Positions 13,279 to 23,800 of a stretch of 64,000 nucleotides of DNA are shown piece by piece (the first letter of the stretch is position 1; every line of letters starts with the position of its first letter). Below the pieces are notes generated by a model, which was given only the letters and a program-made list of their open reading frames with translations, was not told the origin of the DNA and made no database searches. A program made the translations under genes and the position numbers. Origin of the DNA: Seriola aureovittata (taxonomy: Eukaryota > Chordata > Actinopteri > Carangiformes > Carangidae). The stretch spans positions 21,570,276 to 21,634,275 of the forward strand of contig NC_079379.1 in NCBI RefSeq assembly GCF_021018895.1, in the 5' to 3' direction.

Positions 13279-15463
13279 CTGCGGAGGAGGGAAGGGAAAA
13301 GAAATGTTCTTAAAAATGTGGAATCAGCGGAGAGGATTTCCTACTAAATAAAACACAAACACACCTCTATGATCTCAAGCATCTCCATGCGCGTGATCTT
13401 TCCATCCCCGTCCAGATCGTACATGTTGAAGGCCCAGTTGAGTTTCTGCTCGAAGCTGCCCCTGGAGGTGATGGACAGGGCGCAAATGAACTCTCTGAAG
13501 TCGATGGTCCCGTCACCGTTCTTGTCGAATGTCCGAAACGCATGTTGGGCGAACTTGGAGGCATCACCGTACGGGAAAAACTGAGGTGTGAAAAATGACA
13601 AAAAAACAAGGCACACAACATAAGCAGCAATTCTTTCTCTTGAAAAGAAAGTGAAGACATAATATTTGTAGCAGCGTAATGATTTTTTACACTACGCTTG
13701 AACGGAGCAATATACATTCCTGTGAAATGCTACGCTGATTGAGCAAAGCTTTTATTCTGAAAGGCACAAACTGACCATTCGGGTGTATTTTCTACTTTTC
13801 TTTCTAACTGTAGCTAATATATTTTCTGGACGTACCTATGGTTAGTCTATCTTCCTGTGTTGTACATGTGTCACCACAGTGATTGTGCACTGACCATGTT
13901 TTGAGTATATTATTATCCTATTTCAGAATATATCATTTGATTAAATATCTGCGTAAACAAAAAAAATGTGCCGTGGTTATACTTGTAGTTGTCATTTCAA
14001 CCACTCATATAAACATTATTTCTTTGTCTCTATGAAGTTTGAAACGTTGTCAATAAAGTTAGTACATGTGATGGACAGGGTGCAGGATTCTGTTTTCTTT
14101 CTGAGTCAAGACTTTGATCCTTCAGACCTGTCACTCAGACTTTATGGAGTGCCAGAACATTTCTGAAATTTCAACCATTTGAAAATGATAAAAAAAAAAA
14201 TTCCATTTGACTGACAACAAGAAAAACGTCTTGTTTTTTGTGAGTCTGTCGACGTGACTGTGTTTAAAAATGACTGTTAAAGACTTCTTGTTCACAAAGT
14301 GAAAATACTACTTGTACAGGAAGAACCTCTTTTACAATATAGAAATACCTCTTCATAAAAGTAATACTTCATATCATGATGTGATTTGGTTTCATGAGAA
14401 ACTAAGCATGAGTATTTATGCTTTTATCTCCACCACACTTGATTATTGTAGTGAATTTTATGTGGATCTCAGCAGGGGAAACATGCAAAGACAGTTTTTT
14501 TATGTTTTATATCCTGTGTTTCATATACTGTATGTACAGTACAGTGCTAAGAGAAGAAATCACATCCCACCACTCCTCGCTGCCTTTCACTGTCAGAACT
14601 GATTGTAAGACTGTTGTTGTCCAGGCCCCTCAACTGAGGATCTTACACATTCATAGTCTGTATCCTCTTCTAAGTCCCTCCTAAAAACTTATTTTTATCT
14701 GAAGGTTAAATGATGGTAAATAGTTTTCTTTATAATTTTGTCTTTCAGGTTTTGGATTCATTTACATATTTAAGTTACTATACAAAGTTCTTGACATCAT
14801 CATCACTGCAGATTACCAGATACAAGCCACGGTCGTTTTCTGAGAAGTCAAAGAGCTTGAGAGGATATGCGAAACTGATTTAAAAATATCTTTAACCCCT
14901 TTGTGCATCCATGAAAAATCAGTCAGCCTCTCTCTGACGCTGTGCCATCTCAGAAAGCTCCAGAATAATCTGAGACGGCAACAGACACGGTGGCAGTATC
15001 ACAGGCTCTCCCTCCTCTCTTTGCCCCAAACACCGGGCCATTAGTCACAGTAGCCACAGTATCATAAACTTTCTATGTAGCAGCCTAACAATGGTGTGAG
15101 TCATTTAAAAGGTTTAAAAGGTTTTTATATAAGTATGGGAAAAAAAACCGAGAGCACAGCTTTTGCTGTAGGCTATGTAAAACCTAATGTTACCCAGCTG
15201 TAAAGAAACTTTGTATTACTGTATAATCAATCATATAATAATATGATTTCACTTCCTCTGCTTCATGCCCCCCCTCCTCACCCTCACCTTAACATAGAGC
15301 TGCTGAAACTCCTCCAGGTTGAGAATGCCAGACGGACAGTCTTTGAGGAAGCCTTTGTACCACTGCTTGAGCTCTGCCTCGTTGAATTCAGTGTTCTTGG
15401 TCAGGTCATCCAGGACCTCCGGAGCCAGCTTGCTGTTGTGTTTCCCCATGATGCTTCACCTCT
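13081..15463 (-). CDS. hpcal4: hpcal4: hippocalcin-like 4 (VILIP-2 type neuronal calcium sensor), coding part of gene
   Basis: Three coding exons join in phase 0 to a complete 191-residue protein, the usual length for this family. Neuronal calcium sensors bind Ca2+ through EF-hands and move to membranes by an N-terminal myristoyl switch. The N-terminus MGKHNSKL fits the N-myristoylation pattern. Domains in order are a degenerate EF1 with the family Cys-Pro pair (DCPSG, residues 37-41), then EF2 loop 73-84, EF3 loop 109-120 and EF4 loop 159-170. From memory of the human paralogues, the combination [42 protein letters not shown] and the C-terminus QCDMQK matches HPCAL4 rather than hippocalcin or HPCAL1, which end in a SASQF-like tail. 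No frameshift or stop is present. The start codon is the first ATG after a 3' splice site, so the 5' UTR continues into an upstream exon. Which teleost paralogue this is cannot be decided here. Confidence 0.96.
13365..13580 (-). CDS. hpcal4: hpcal4 second coding exon (residues 55-126; EF2 and EF3)
   Basis: The 216-nt exon is bounded by acceptor CACACCTCAG|TTTTTC and donor ATAGAG|GTGTGT, both phase 0. It encodes [15 protein letters not shown], then EF2 loop [12 protein letters not shown] (73-84) and EF3 loop [12 protein letters not shown] (109-120). Both loops have acidic residues at positions 1, 3 and 5 (Asp or Asn), Gly at 6 and Glu at 12, so both should bind Ca2+. Confidence 0.96.
14420..14715 (+). 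mobile_element. decayed L2-like LINE C-terminal fragment
   Basis: Plus-strand pieces [29 protein letters not shown] and, near the end, [11 protein letters not shown] resemble the end of fish L2-type reverse transcriptase ORFs (compare the intact copy at 33908-34384). Frames shift several times. It lies inside an intron of hpcal4, antisense to the gene. Confidence 0.45.
15288..15463 (-). CDS. hpcal4: hpcal4 first coding exon (residues 1-54)
   Basis: The acceptor CCCACTCAG lies just above 15463, followed by about 14 nt of 5' UTR, then ATG at 15449-15447. The coding part, 15449-15288, is 54 whole codons ending at the donor AAG|GTGAGG. It carries the myristoylation signal and the non-calcium-binding EF1 region ([18 protein letters not shown]). 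The acceptor a few bases upstream of the ATG shows that at least one non-coding exon precedes it. Confidence 0.95.
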
Positions 15464-15599
15464 CTGAGTGGGAGGGAGGGAGAGAGATAGGGTGAACACA
15501 GGTGAGGAGGTGCTAGACAAATAACAGCAACAACAGTAAAACTGATTTCACTTAAAAAATGTAAATGTGCACATATTACTCTGATCCATAACAGTAAGA

Positions 15600-15601
15600 T
15601 A

Positions 15602-15635
<34 letters not shown>

Positions 15636-17122
15636 AAGGCTAGTAAATGTCTGGAAAGTTATCATTATTTAATAAACACATACGTCTGCATTGGACAAGT
15701 GGAGTCATCTGTTAAATGATTGGTGGAAATGGACACTTTTAGAAGTGGTCATACATTGCAGAATAATCGTCCATGCTACAAAAAGGTCTTTCCAGTTCGA
15801 TAATGACTCATATTATTCTACCTCCATAATCACTTTATGTGAGTAAAGCCCCTGGTAACATTGCTGGCATTTCGTCCATAAATTGGCCCATTACCCCGGC
15901 TCCTAACCACACACATATGAGGACCGCTGCAGCGCCGTCATGACGCCATCGCTGACTCACAGCCCTGTCTGACAGCGCTCGCACTTTGACACCAGGACAC
16001 AGCTGACGCAGCCGAGCCAGGCGGCCACAAATCCTCCTCTAAATTGCAGAAAGAGTGTGGTGACGGTTTCATGGCTGAAATATCATCCTGTCATGCTTTA
16101 TGGCGAGTAAGTCATGGAGAAAGGGGCAACAAAACCCTAAGTCACTGTAAACTGCACAAATATTTTGGACTTCCCGTGACAAGTGGGAGGCACCGCAAGA
16201 GAGCCGAGAGCTCAGAGGAAGAGCAATAAAGGATATCAATAGGAGCGAGGTCGTTCTCTCATTAAGTTGTTGTGAAAAGGTCGCCTGTGATCTCATCAAG
16301 CTGAAACACAAAAATTTACGTTTCTCTCTTCTCAGTTGTTTGAGAGAAAAGAAGGGACACAGCTTGAGCGTTCATGTGTTCGCTGCAGTCCAGTTCAATT
16401 CAAACATCTTTGACTTTTCTCTGTAGCTGCCGGAAAATAGCTTCGACTTTTAGCAGGTTTATAATAACACCCGGCGTGTGTCCTCCATGGACGAGCAACT
16501 GTTAAGTGGTCCGTTCCCACAGAGGAGTTTGTATTTAAATTGTGCAGTGACACGAATGAACCAAAGCAGAGGTGACTCAGGAGTTTTGAGTGTAGGAAAG
16601 CGACTCTACGGTGGCCCAGACAGGTCAACTCAAATGCTTTTCCATTGTTTTGACCCATCTGGGCCAACGTACTACTCCTTTGTGTTGCATCTCACAATAT
16701 TTCTACATCAGTTTAAAAGAAATGCGTTACTTAAACAGGCACTTGTCTTCGCACAGACACAATTACACTCACGGAAACATGTGCGCACACACAGTTCAGT
16801 TTCACAAGGTTAACTGCTGCAGGATGGATGCAGACAGATGCTGAGGGCCAGCGGTGAAGAGGAGGATCATGTTGTGGCACAAACACCTGTAGCGCTGTTT
16901 TCCCCCCGTGGGAGAGGGTCAGTGTGAAGAGACCACCTCCAAACAGACGAGTTAGATTCATGACACTCTGCCTCAAGCTGCAGACGTGTAGAATAAAAGT
17001 TTAACTGCCTCTAAATAATTGACAGTGGACAGTCAGGTAGCTCTGTAAATAACTGACTGCATCAACAAAGACAACACACCACAAGAGCACCAACTTGTGC
17101 CACAGGCAGTGAGTTTATTTTG

Positions 17123-17158
<36 letters not shown>

Positions 17159-17985
17159 ACGCAGCACAGTTGCTGTAGTAATGCATCTTGCCTCTGATTG
17201 AGGCAGATGAGATTTTATCCTTCTATTAGAGAACCAAATGTAGCAGATAATAGAGTTTCCTGTGGAAGATAGAGAGAGGCGCGACTAGCCAGGCGAGCCG
17301 ACGCGTTGGAAACTTATCCCATCTGAAAGAATCAAAATAAACACTGCTCACGCCGGCAAGACAGGCGACCCATAGGTCCCCAGGTTGGATGCTGTCTTCC
17401 AGTGAGGCGCTCAGGTCTCTGCCAGCTCATCTTAACTGAGGCAGAAATGTGTTGTGGGGGAGTAGCTATTCAGTTGGTGGAGGTTATCTGAAGTTTACCC
17501 CCGGCTGTTTCTTTTTCATGGATTAGCAAATAAATCAAATCTCTGTGGAACCAATGAGATCCACTCATGAATACAGATTAACTGGCTTCTGTGCCATTTT
17601 CTCTTTTTGGCTGCCTTAAAGAAGGTGATGCTTATGTGAGCGCACGCACACCCATACGCTGTATGTGGAGGGTCTGCGTGTATTGCAATAAAGATGAGCT
17701 TGATGTGTAAAGAGAAACAGAAATGGATGGAAAAAATAGACTCCTGATGTACCTGTTTACGTAGTCCCGACAATTCAATTCCAGACCTCTGAACCTCTGT
17801 ACACATCAACAGTTTTTTCAGTGATTTAAAAAGGTCTGCTGCTGCACTCACTGATGGCTGTTTCCTGATACTAGTTGCAAAACAAACTTTTCTTCCCTGA
17901 ACCAGAAAAACAGCTGCATCCGTTGAAAAAAAAGAAGAAACAAAAACGTTAACGGGCTTTACTGAGATGGACACAGCCGTGCAGG
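15600..17985. other. probable hpcal4 intron, no exon proven
   Basis: A moderately CpG-rich patch at 15895-16035 contains a minus-strand GTGAGT donor-like site (GGGCT|GTGAGT) and is a second, weaker candidate for a non-coding first exon of hpcal4. A (TA)n tract lies at 15611-15636. Confidence 0.3.
16613..16667. other. imperfect inverted repeat (hairpin), 17-bp arms
   Basis: TGGCCCAGACAGGTCAA and TTGACCCATCTGGGCCA pair at 15 of 17 positions around a 21-nt loop. It may be a repeat end or a structured RNA. Confidence 0.6.
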
Positions 17986-18239
17986 TTAATGTAAGTTAAC
18001 TTATCGCGGAAATAATTTGCACTAGTCAATATGTTATATTAAGAATGGATCAAATGATAATGTGCGATGGGAAAGGAGTCCCTCATAGAGTTGAGTATTT
18101 AGCAGCTAAAAATCCAGATATTTTTTCTGAAAAGTTGGTGGAGACCAAAATTGATCTAAAAGGCGAGTGGATAAATGTGAAACATGTTGCTCTGCGTCTG
18201 CTGGAGGTTAAATAGGAGGTACCGTTAAAATGTTCAGCA

Positions 18240-18356
18240 TAACAACTTTAATGGGTGATGATATATGAGTGTTGTGTTTATAGATTGTTACGCTGCCCCC
18301 CCCCCCCCCCCCCCCCCCCCCCAAGTGGCCAAATAATCAATTAATGCAGCTTTAAC
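18240..18356. repeat. interspersed repeat end (copy 2) with expanded poly-C tract
   Basis: GGGTGATGATATATGAGTG, GTTTATAGATTGTTACGCTG, a run of 27 C (18296-18322), AAGTGGCC and TTAATGCAGCTTTAA correspond, on the opposite strand, to the element end at 7238-7320, where only CCCCC is present. The C run therefore arose inside the repeat. Confidence 0.6.
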
Positions 18357-19586
18357 TTGCCATATTTGTTTAACTGTGGTTGTAAACTAGACTGCTCCTA
18401 GCATCCGCTCTGTGTTATGTAACTCTCTAATGACTGGTCGGAGCAAAACAAAACAATAGAACCCCGGCTCCCAAACAGAAATGTGCATGAATGTGATAAG
18501 AGTCTGAATAATAAAGTGAAACAAAATGGAAATTTACACTGGTTATCAGGCCATGTTTTTATGTGGATCTCAGGGAGCATTGAATAGAGAAACAGGGATG
18601 TTAAGCACGAGCTATCTAATAATATCCATCATGGCTGAACAGATAAAGGAAAGAACGCCACCTACAAAACTCATACTTTACCGACAGAGCTGCATTGTCC
18701 AGGCGTCTGGAATCCTCGTATCTTTTGGATAGAGGTTATCAGCATGAAGTCGCAGCTATTTTCGGCTTTAATTCAAAAAATGTCAATTTTAGTATTGGCA
18801 CCATAAACCCTAAACAGCCTGTGAGAGGATCAAATCCCAGGGGAGGCCCATTTATGCTCTCTAATGACAGTGCATTCAAAGTCCCTCCCTCTGGAGCTAA
18901 CATGAATAGCTTTATTCCCTAAATGCTGCAATTTCCCGCAAATATACGACCCTCAACGCCTCTCTGCTCATTCCGCCAAAGGGATCAATTGGCCTGGCAA
19001 CATGCTGTTGCTGTGCCCAATGACGTCTTTGACAATCCGTTCACGTCAACACGGCAGAGGCATGAGAACACAATTGCACACACAGACACACACACAAGAA
19101 CACACACAAAAACGCTAGCTTCAACCAGGGGACAACCAGGACATATTAGTCCCACCACACACAGGCTGAATCCAACATTCTTCTACACGTAGACAATCAC
19201 ACAGTGACATGAAAATTATAAAGGAGGGGAAAAGACACAGCAAGGAAAGATGAAGAGGCTGTGTTTAGAAAAAAAAGAAAAAGAAAAGAAAAACACGAGA
19301 GGGAGGATGACTCAATCTGGATTCACACCTCTGAGGGACGAGGACAAACAGGGAGAGAGAAGGGAAAAGCAATGAAGATGGAAGGGGGGAGGAAGATGGG
19401 AGGCGGCAGGCAGATAAGCAGAGCTTGTAGAAAATTGTCTCAACAGGCGTTCAATAGAGAAAGACGTGTATCTTATTGAGTCTGAAGGGGCCTTAACGCA
19501 TGTTCATTGCAGCTGTCAGACTGATAGTAAACACAAAGTCTAATCTGAGTTGTAAATGCGTGGGAGACTGTGTGTGTGTGTCACTG

Positions 19587-19623
<37 letters not shown>

Positions 19624-19689
19624 CAGTCCAGCATGATGGTGATTCAGCCAACCGGATAAGCTAGTTATAGTCTACATGTTTGTGAGCCA

Positions 19690-19930
19690 CAGTCGGCAGT
19701 AACACACATTTTTTTGTGTGTTTGTAAACAGCGATGACATGTCTTGTGGGCGGAGCCTAATTTGTGGCAGAAAGTGACCGTTAGTGGTTTCGGACTTTTG
19801 GTCCACACTTGGTCCAAGCCTGGCCCGCATTACTGCCACATCCGGGCAGATTACGGCTGTTGTGCGCCCCAGATGTAGAAGTTGCATCATGCCGTATATG
19901 GGCCAGACTCATGCCGTGAATCCGTCAATG
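19690..19930. repeat. interspersed repeat of the 'TGGCCCGCAT' type
   Basis: Contains GGTCCAAGCCTGGCCCGCAT, CCACATCCGGGCAGAT and ATATGGGCCAGACTCATGCC, a variant of a short motif series I have seen repeatedly in teleost genomes. It adjoins the coiled-coil relic on its 3' side and may be part of the same mobile unit. Confidence 0.4.
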
Positions 19931-19969
19931 TTGGAGGCAACTGAGAGGTTAAATTGTGAGGATACAAGG

Positions 19970-20880
19970 AATTGGTTGTTGACTCTTTCTCCCGCCTCTC
20001 CTCGTTCTTCTTCCTCAATCCGAGGAAGTGACAGACTCTTTTCCAGACTGAGTAGCTCTTTCTTTTTTTTTTTCTCTGGGAGTTTGTTCTCAGACACTTC
20101 AGGTTGTGGTAACAGTTCTTGTTCTAGGTCCTGTAAAACTGTGAGAGAGTCCTCCCTTTGCTCCTTCAGCTCTTCCTTCAGCTGGGCATTTCCTCTCTGT
20201 AGGGCCTGACTGACCTTTCGGTCAGCCTTGAGATTGGTGACAAGCTTGAGGTTGTTTTGAGGTCAGTTCCTCCAGTTCTGTCCTACTCACTCCTCGGCCC
20301 CTGGATCAGCTCCTGATCCTCTCTCGTCTTTCCAGCTGCAGTCTCCAGGTCTCGCTGGGAAGACACTCTGCCTGTTTGGACAGAGACTCCTTCTCTTTCG
20401 TCTCCCGCCTGTTAGAGAGCCTGGTATTTTCACTCCGGAGGGCCTGACTGACCTCTTCCTCAGCTGTGAGCCCTGTGACCAAGTAAAGGTTACTTAAGGT
20501 CAGTTCTTCCAGTTCTGCCTTCAGGCCCTCCAATTCCTGATGGAGGGGCCCCTGGATAGGCCCTTGATCCCCTCTCACCTTTTCAGCATGAGACTGTTTC
20601 TCTTACTTGCTGCTGTGGGTCTTTTTGTGGCTGAAACTGCTCACTCACTTTCCTCTGGAGCTCTGCAATAAAATCCTCTGCCTGTTTTGACGGCCTTGAT
20701 CTGTTCGGTCTCTGACTGCAGCTTGGTAGAGAGCTCACGGACCTTCTCTTCTGACAGGAGGCATGTTGCTCTGCTTTCTGGAAGGTGAGCCTTCAACACC
20801 TCCACCTGGGAGCCTAGAGCCTCTATCTCACCGTCCTCCAGCTGCTCTGCCCATTTTTTGGAGCCAGACGCTGATAAAAA
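19970..20880 (-). pseudogene. coiled-coil gene relic with internal repeat
   Basis: Minus-strand frames encode Glu/Leu-rich heptads: VRELSTKLQSETEQIKAVK, then KAELEELTLSNLYLVTGL with AEEEVSQALRSENTRLSNR, then again a diverged LEELTS-NLKLVTNLKADRKVSQALQ unit followed by QLKEELKEQREDSLTVLQDL and KKELLSLEKSLSLPRIEEEE. The two units are about 280 bp apart at DNA level. Stops and frameshifts separate the pieces (for example in the units near 20280 and 20650), so it is probably a dead copy. I do not recognise a parent gene. It lies within the presumed first intron of hpcal4. Confidence 0.5.
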
Positions 20881-21118
20881 TCCGTCTAAAGGCCATTGTT
20901 GTCACTATCAACTGTCTTTTATCGTGTCTGTTCAAAGATCTCCATCTCTCAGACTGGTGTGTCACCTGTCGAAAGCCCTGAAATGAAACGTCTCTGTCTG
21001 AACAGTGATGATAATTTTCTGATTAATTTCTCCATTAATGTATTGATTGTTTGGTTTGTAAAAAGCCAGACTGATCCCGTCTGTACCTTTCAACTCGCAT
21101 ACACTCCCGAGTGGGGAA

Positions 21119-21158
<40 letters not shown>

Positions 21159-22740
21159 TCCTTATGGGGTCAAATAGGCGTCAGTGTGTGTCTGTTTGGG
21201 AGTCAGAGGTTACTGAATGAACAGACAATGATGTAGCCGAGATGAGGAAAATTATTTTGAATAGCGCGCTTTATGAACATTGAAAGATTCACATTTTTTC
21301 ATCAGTTATAAACGGGACTCATACGTTGAGCTGCATGGAGGGAGTGTGTCCTCGAAGATGGGGCGAACGTGTTTGCGTCCACATTTTTTGCAAACTGAAT
21401 GTCCGACCTTGAGAACAATCCCACGTTTTTGTGTGGCGCCACTTTCCGAGTCTGACAGGCATCTGGTTGCATTTTGTTTCAGTACCGACAATAAGCAAAT
21501 GTACACGGTGTGACAGCCATCAATTCTCATACCGTGGTATACAGTGAAACCAGTATACTGCCTCAACTCTAATGACATCATCTTGGCCTTCAGGAAACTG
21601 GGAATGTGATAGCTATATTTACTTTTTTCTGACATTTTGTCGACCAAAAGATTAATGGCTTAATCGAGGACAACCAGATGAATCAGTGATGAACACTTAC
21701 ATTAGCTGCAGTCCTATTTTTAAAAGATGAATGAATATTTTTTAAATTATTTAATGATAGAAGATGATAGCTGTAGAGCTGGGCAATTAACTGAGAGAGG
21801 ATCAAAACTGACATTGAGAACCTCTCACAGACTTAGTCTTGCCCATGTTGATTAATTCAGTTGATATTTTCCCTAATGTGTGCGTTGATGAGCTGTCCCC
21901 TTAAAAAATAATAACTCATGTTCAGTCACAAGCCTCCGTCCTGTCCAACTAACGTCAGTCCTCCTTCACTCAGCTGGTGATAAGGATGACACAAGCGCAA
22001 ACACTGACCCTCAGGCTCCATCCACAATAATAAGTTTTACGTGCTGGGACGCACTTGTTATTCAATGCTTTTAACTTCCAAAGTCACAATTAGCCAGTTT
22101 GCAGGGCATGTGTTGTCAAATTGATGCAAATGTTTTCTGAATTTGCAATGAGCTCTCAGGGCCACCGTACGTTTTAGTTTGAAAACGGCAATTGATCATG
22201 ACAAAAACGAGTATGTTACAACCCAAAAATTAAATAACAAATCTGTCGGAGCCAAAGCAGTTCACTGTTAAGGAAATGCAATGTACGAGACTGATTGGCT
22301 TGGATTAGTTATCAAATTACTGTATGTTCTGTTGGATCAATTTCTTCAAAAATCTTTGAGGAAAAGTTTTTGAGGCAGCAACAAAAAGACACCCACCCCC
22401 TTGATCACTTGCACCATGTAAGATTTCAAGAGTGAGTTCAAAAAAACTAAAGTTGTTGCCAGAATTATACCTATCAACTTTAAAAACATTTTTTCTTTCT
22501 GGTCACTCGCAGCACGAGGGTACACGAGGAAGAAAAGAAGGTTAGAAAGCAGCGGGCTTACCCTGTCATTATTATGAGGCTCAGGCACTCGGGCTGTAAC
22601 TGACTGGAGCCCAGAGGGGAAAATGTGTTGGTGTCCCCGTGACTGAAAATGATTAGCTGGCAAAAGCTGTAATTGAGTTGGAAAGAGAGCAAAAATAAGA
22701 AACTAGGCCTCCCATACAGTAGTAATTTCCTGTGCGTGTG

Positions 22741-22788
<48 letters not shown>

Positions 22789-22916
22789 GTCTGTTGTGTG
22801 TTTGCAATGGCAATAACCTTTGTGAGAGTGGAAATGTACAATGGACTGTCACAGCAAGGGGGAACAATCAATAGGATACCAGTCCAATGCCAGCCCTCAC
22901 CGTGAACTACATTGTG

Positions 22917-22918
<2 letters not shown>

Positions 22919-22986
<68 letters not shown>
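22919..22986. repeat. (GT)n microsatellite
   Basis: About 34 uninterrupted GT units. A second GT tract, with a few CG interruptions, lies at 22733-22800. Confidence 0.95.
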
Positions 22987-22987
<1 letters not shown>

Positions 22988-23604
22988 CCAGAGTGAAAGA
23001 ATAGGAATACAGGAAGATGCCGAAATCTGATGAGAAGTGTGCAGCCTGCTTATTGACATGTGGCCGATAAACCGCTCTCTGAATGGTCTTCGTGGCAGCT
23101 CGCCGAAACCATCAAAAGCGAAATAGAACAATAAGTCGTCTTGACAACAGTTGCCCAGTTAACCGCCAAACAGCCGTCCGGCAGAGGATTAGGGTTTTGG
23201 CCAATCATTACAGTCGCTCTGCCAACTGGACCTGGCCAATTGACTTGCTGATATGTGGGTTTGACGAGGGGGCTTAATTGAAAATCTAAAAACTGGGCAG
23301 TGTCTTCTTCGTCCCACATGATGCTCTGTGTTTGATTAGACACGATCTGACCAGTGGGCAGTGGTTGCCAGTTAGAAACCTGCAGTCTGATTCAGTACGC
23401 CAGAAGCAGGACTGATATTGCAATGAACATCATTTTGATCACTTTACATGTAATTCTACATACATTTCCCACAGAGCTGCAAACTACTGGGAGCTATTTC
23501 TGGCACCCAGAAGTAAAAGATCTATTTATTTTCCCTATAGAAAAATGTCACATGACTCACAGCTGGATCTACTTCTTCAGCTTGTAAGGGCATGACACTG
23601 TCCT

Positions 23605-23800
23605 GGTTTTATCAACAGTGCAAAAAAACCAAACATATATATTGCAATTATTTTGGCAGATATCGCAATATGAATCACAATTCCAGCTGGAATAGTCATT
23701 TGTACTCTCATTTATGTTCTGACACATTTTACCGTCATCAAACAAATTACGCACTTGGCCCTATTGCGATTTCAATAATATTTTAGATTAATTGTTCAAT
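23605..23800. repeat. AT-rich interspersed repeat ('GCAGATATCGCAATATGAATC')
   Basis: AAACATATATATTGCAATTA, TTTGGCAGATATCGCAATAT and GGCCCTATTGCGATTTCAAT are characteristic of a fish repeat remembered as having the same string series. It is non-coding. Confidence 0.35.

Noticed and set aside
13367..13717. 116-codon minus-strand frame overlapping hpcal4 exon 2
   Set aside because: Alternative frame of the real exon; the EF-hand frame is the coding one.
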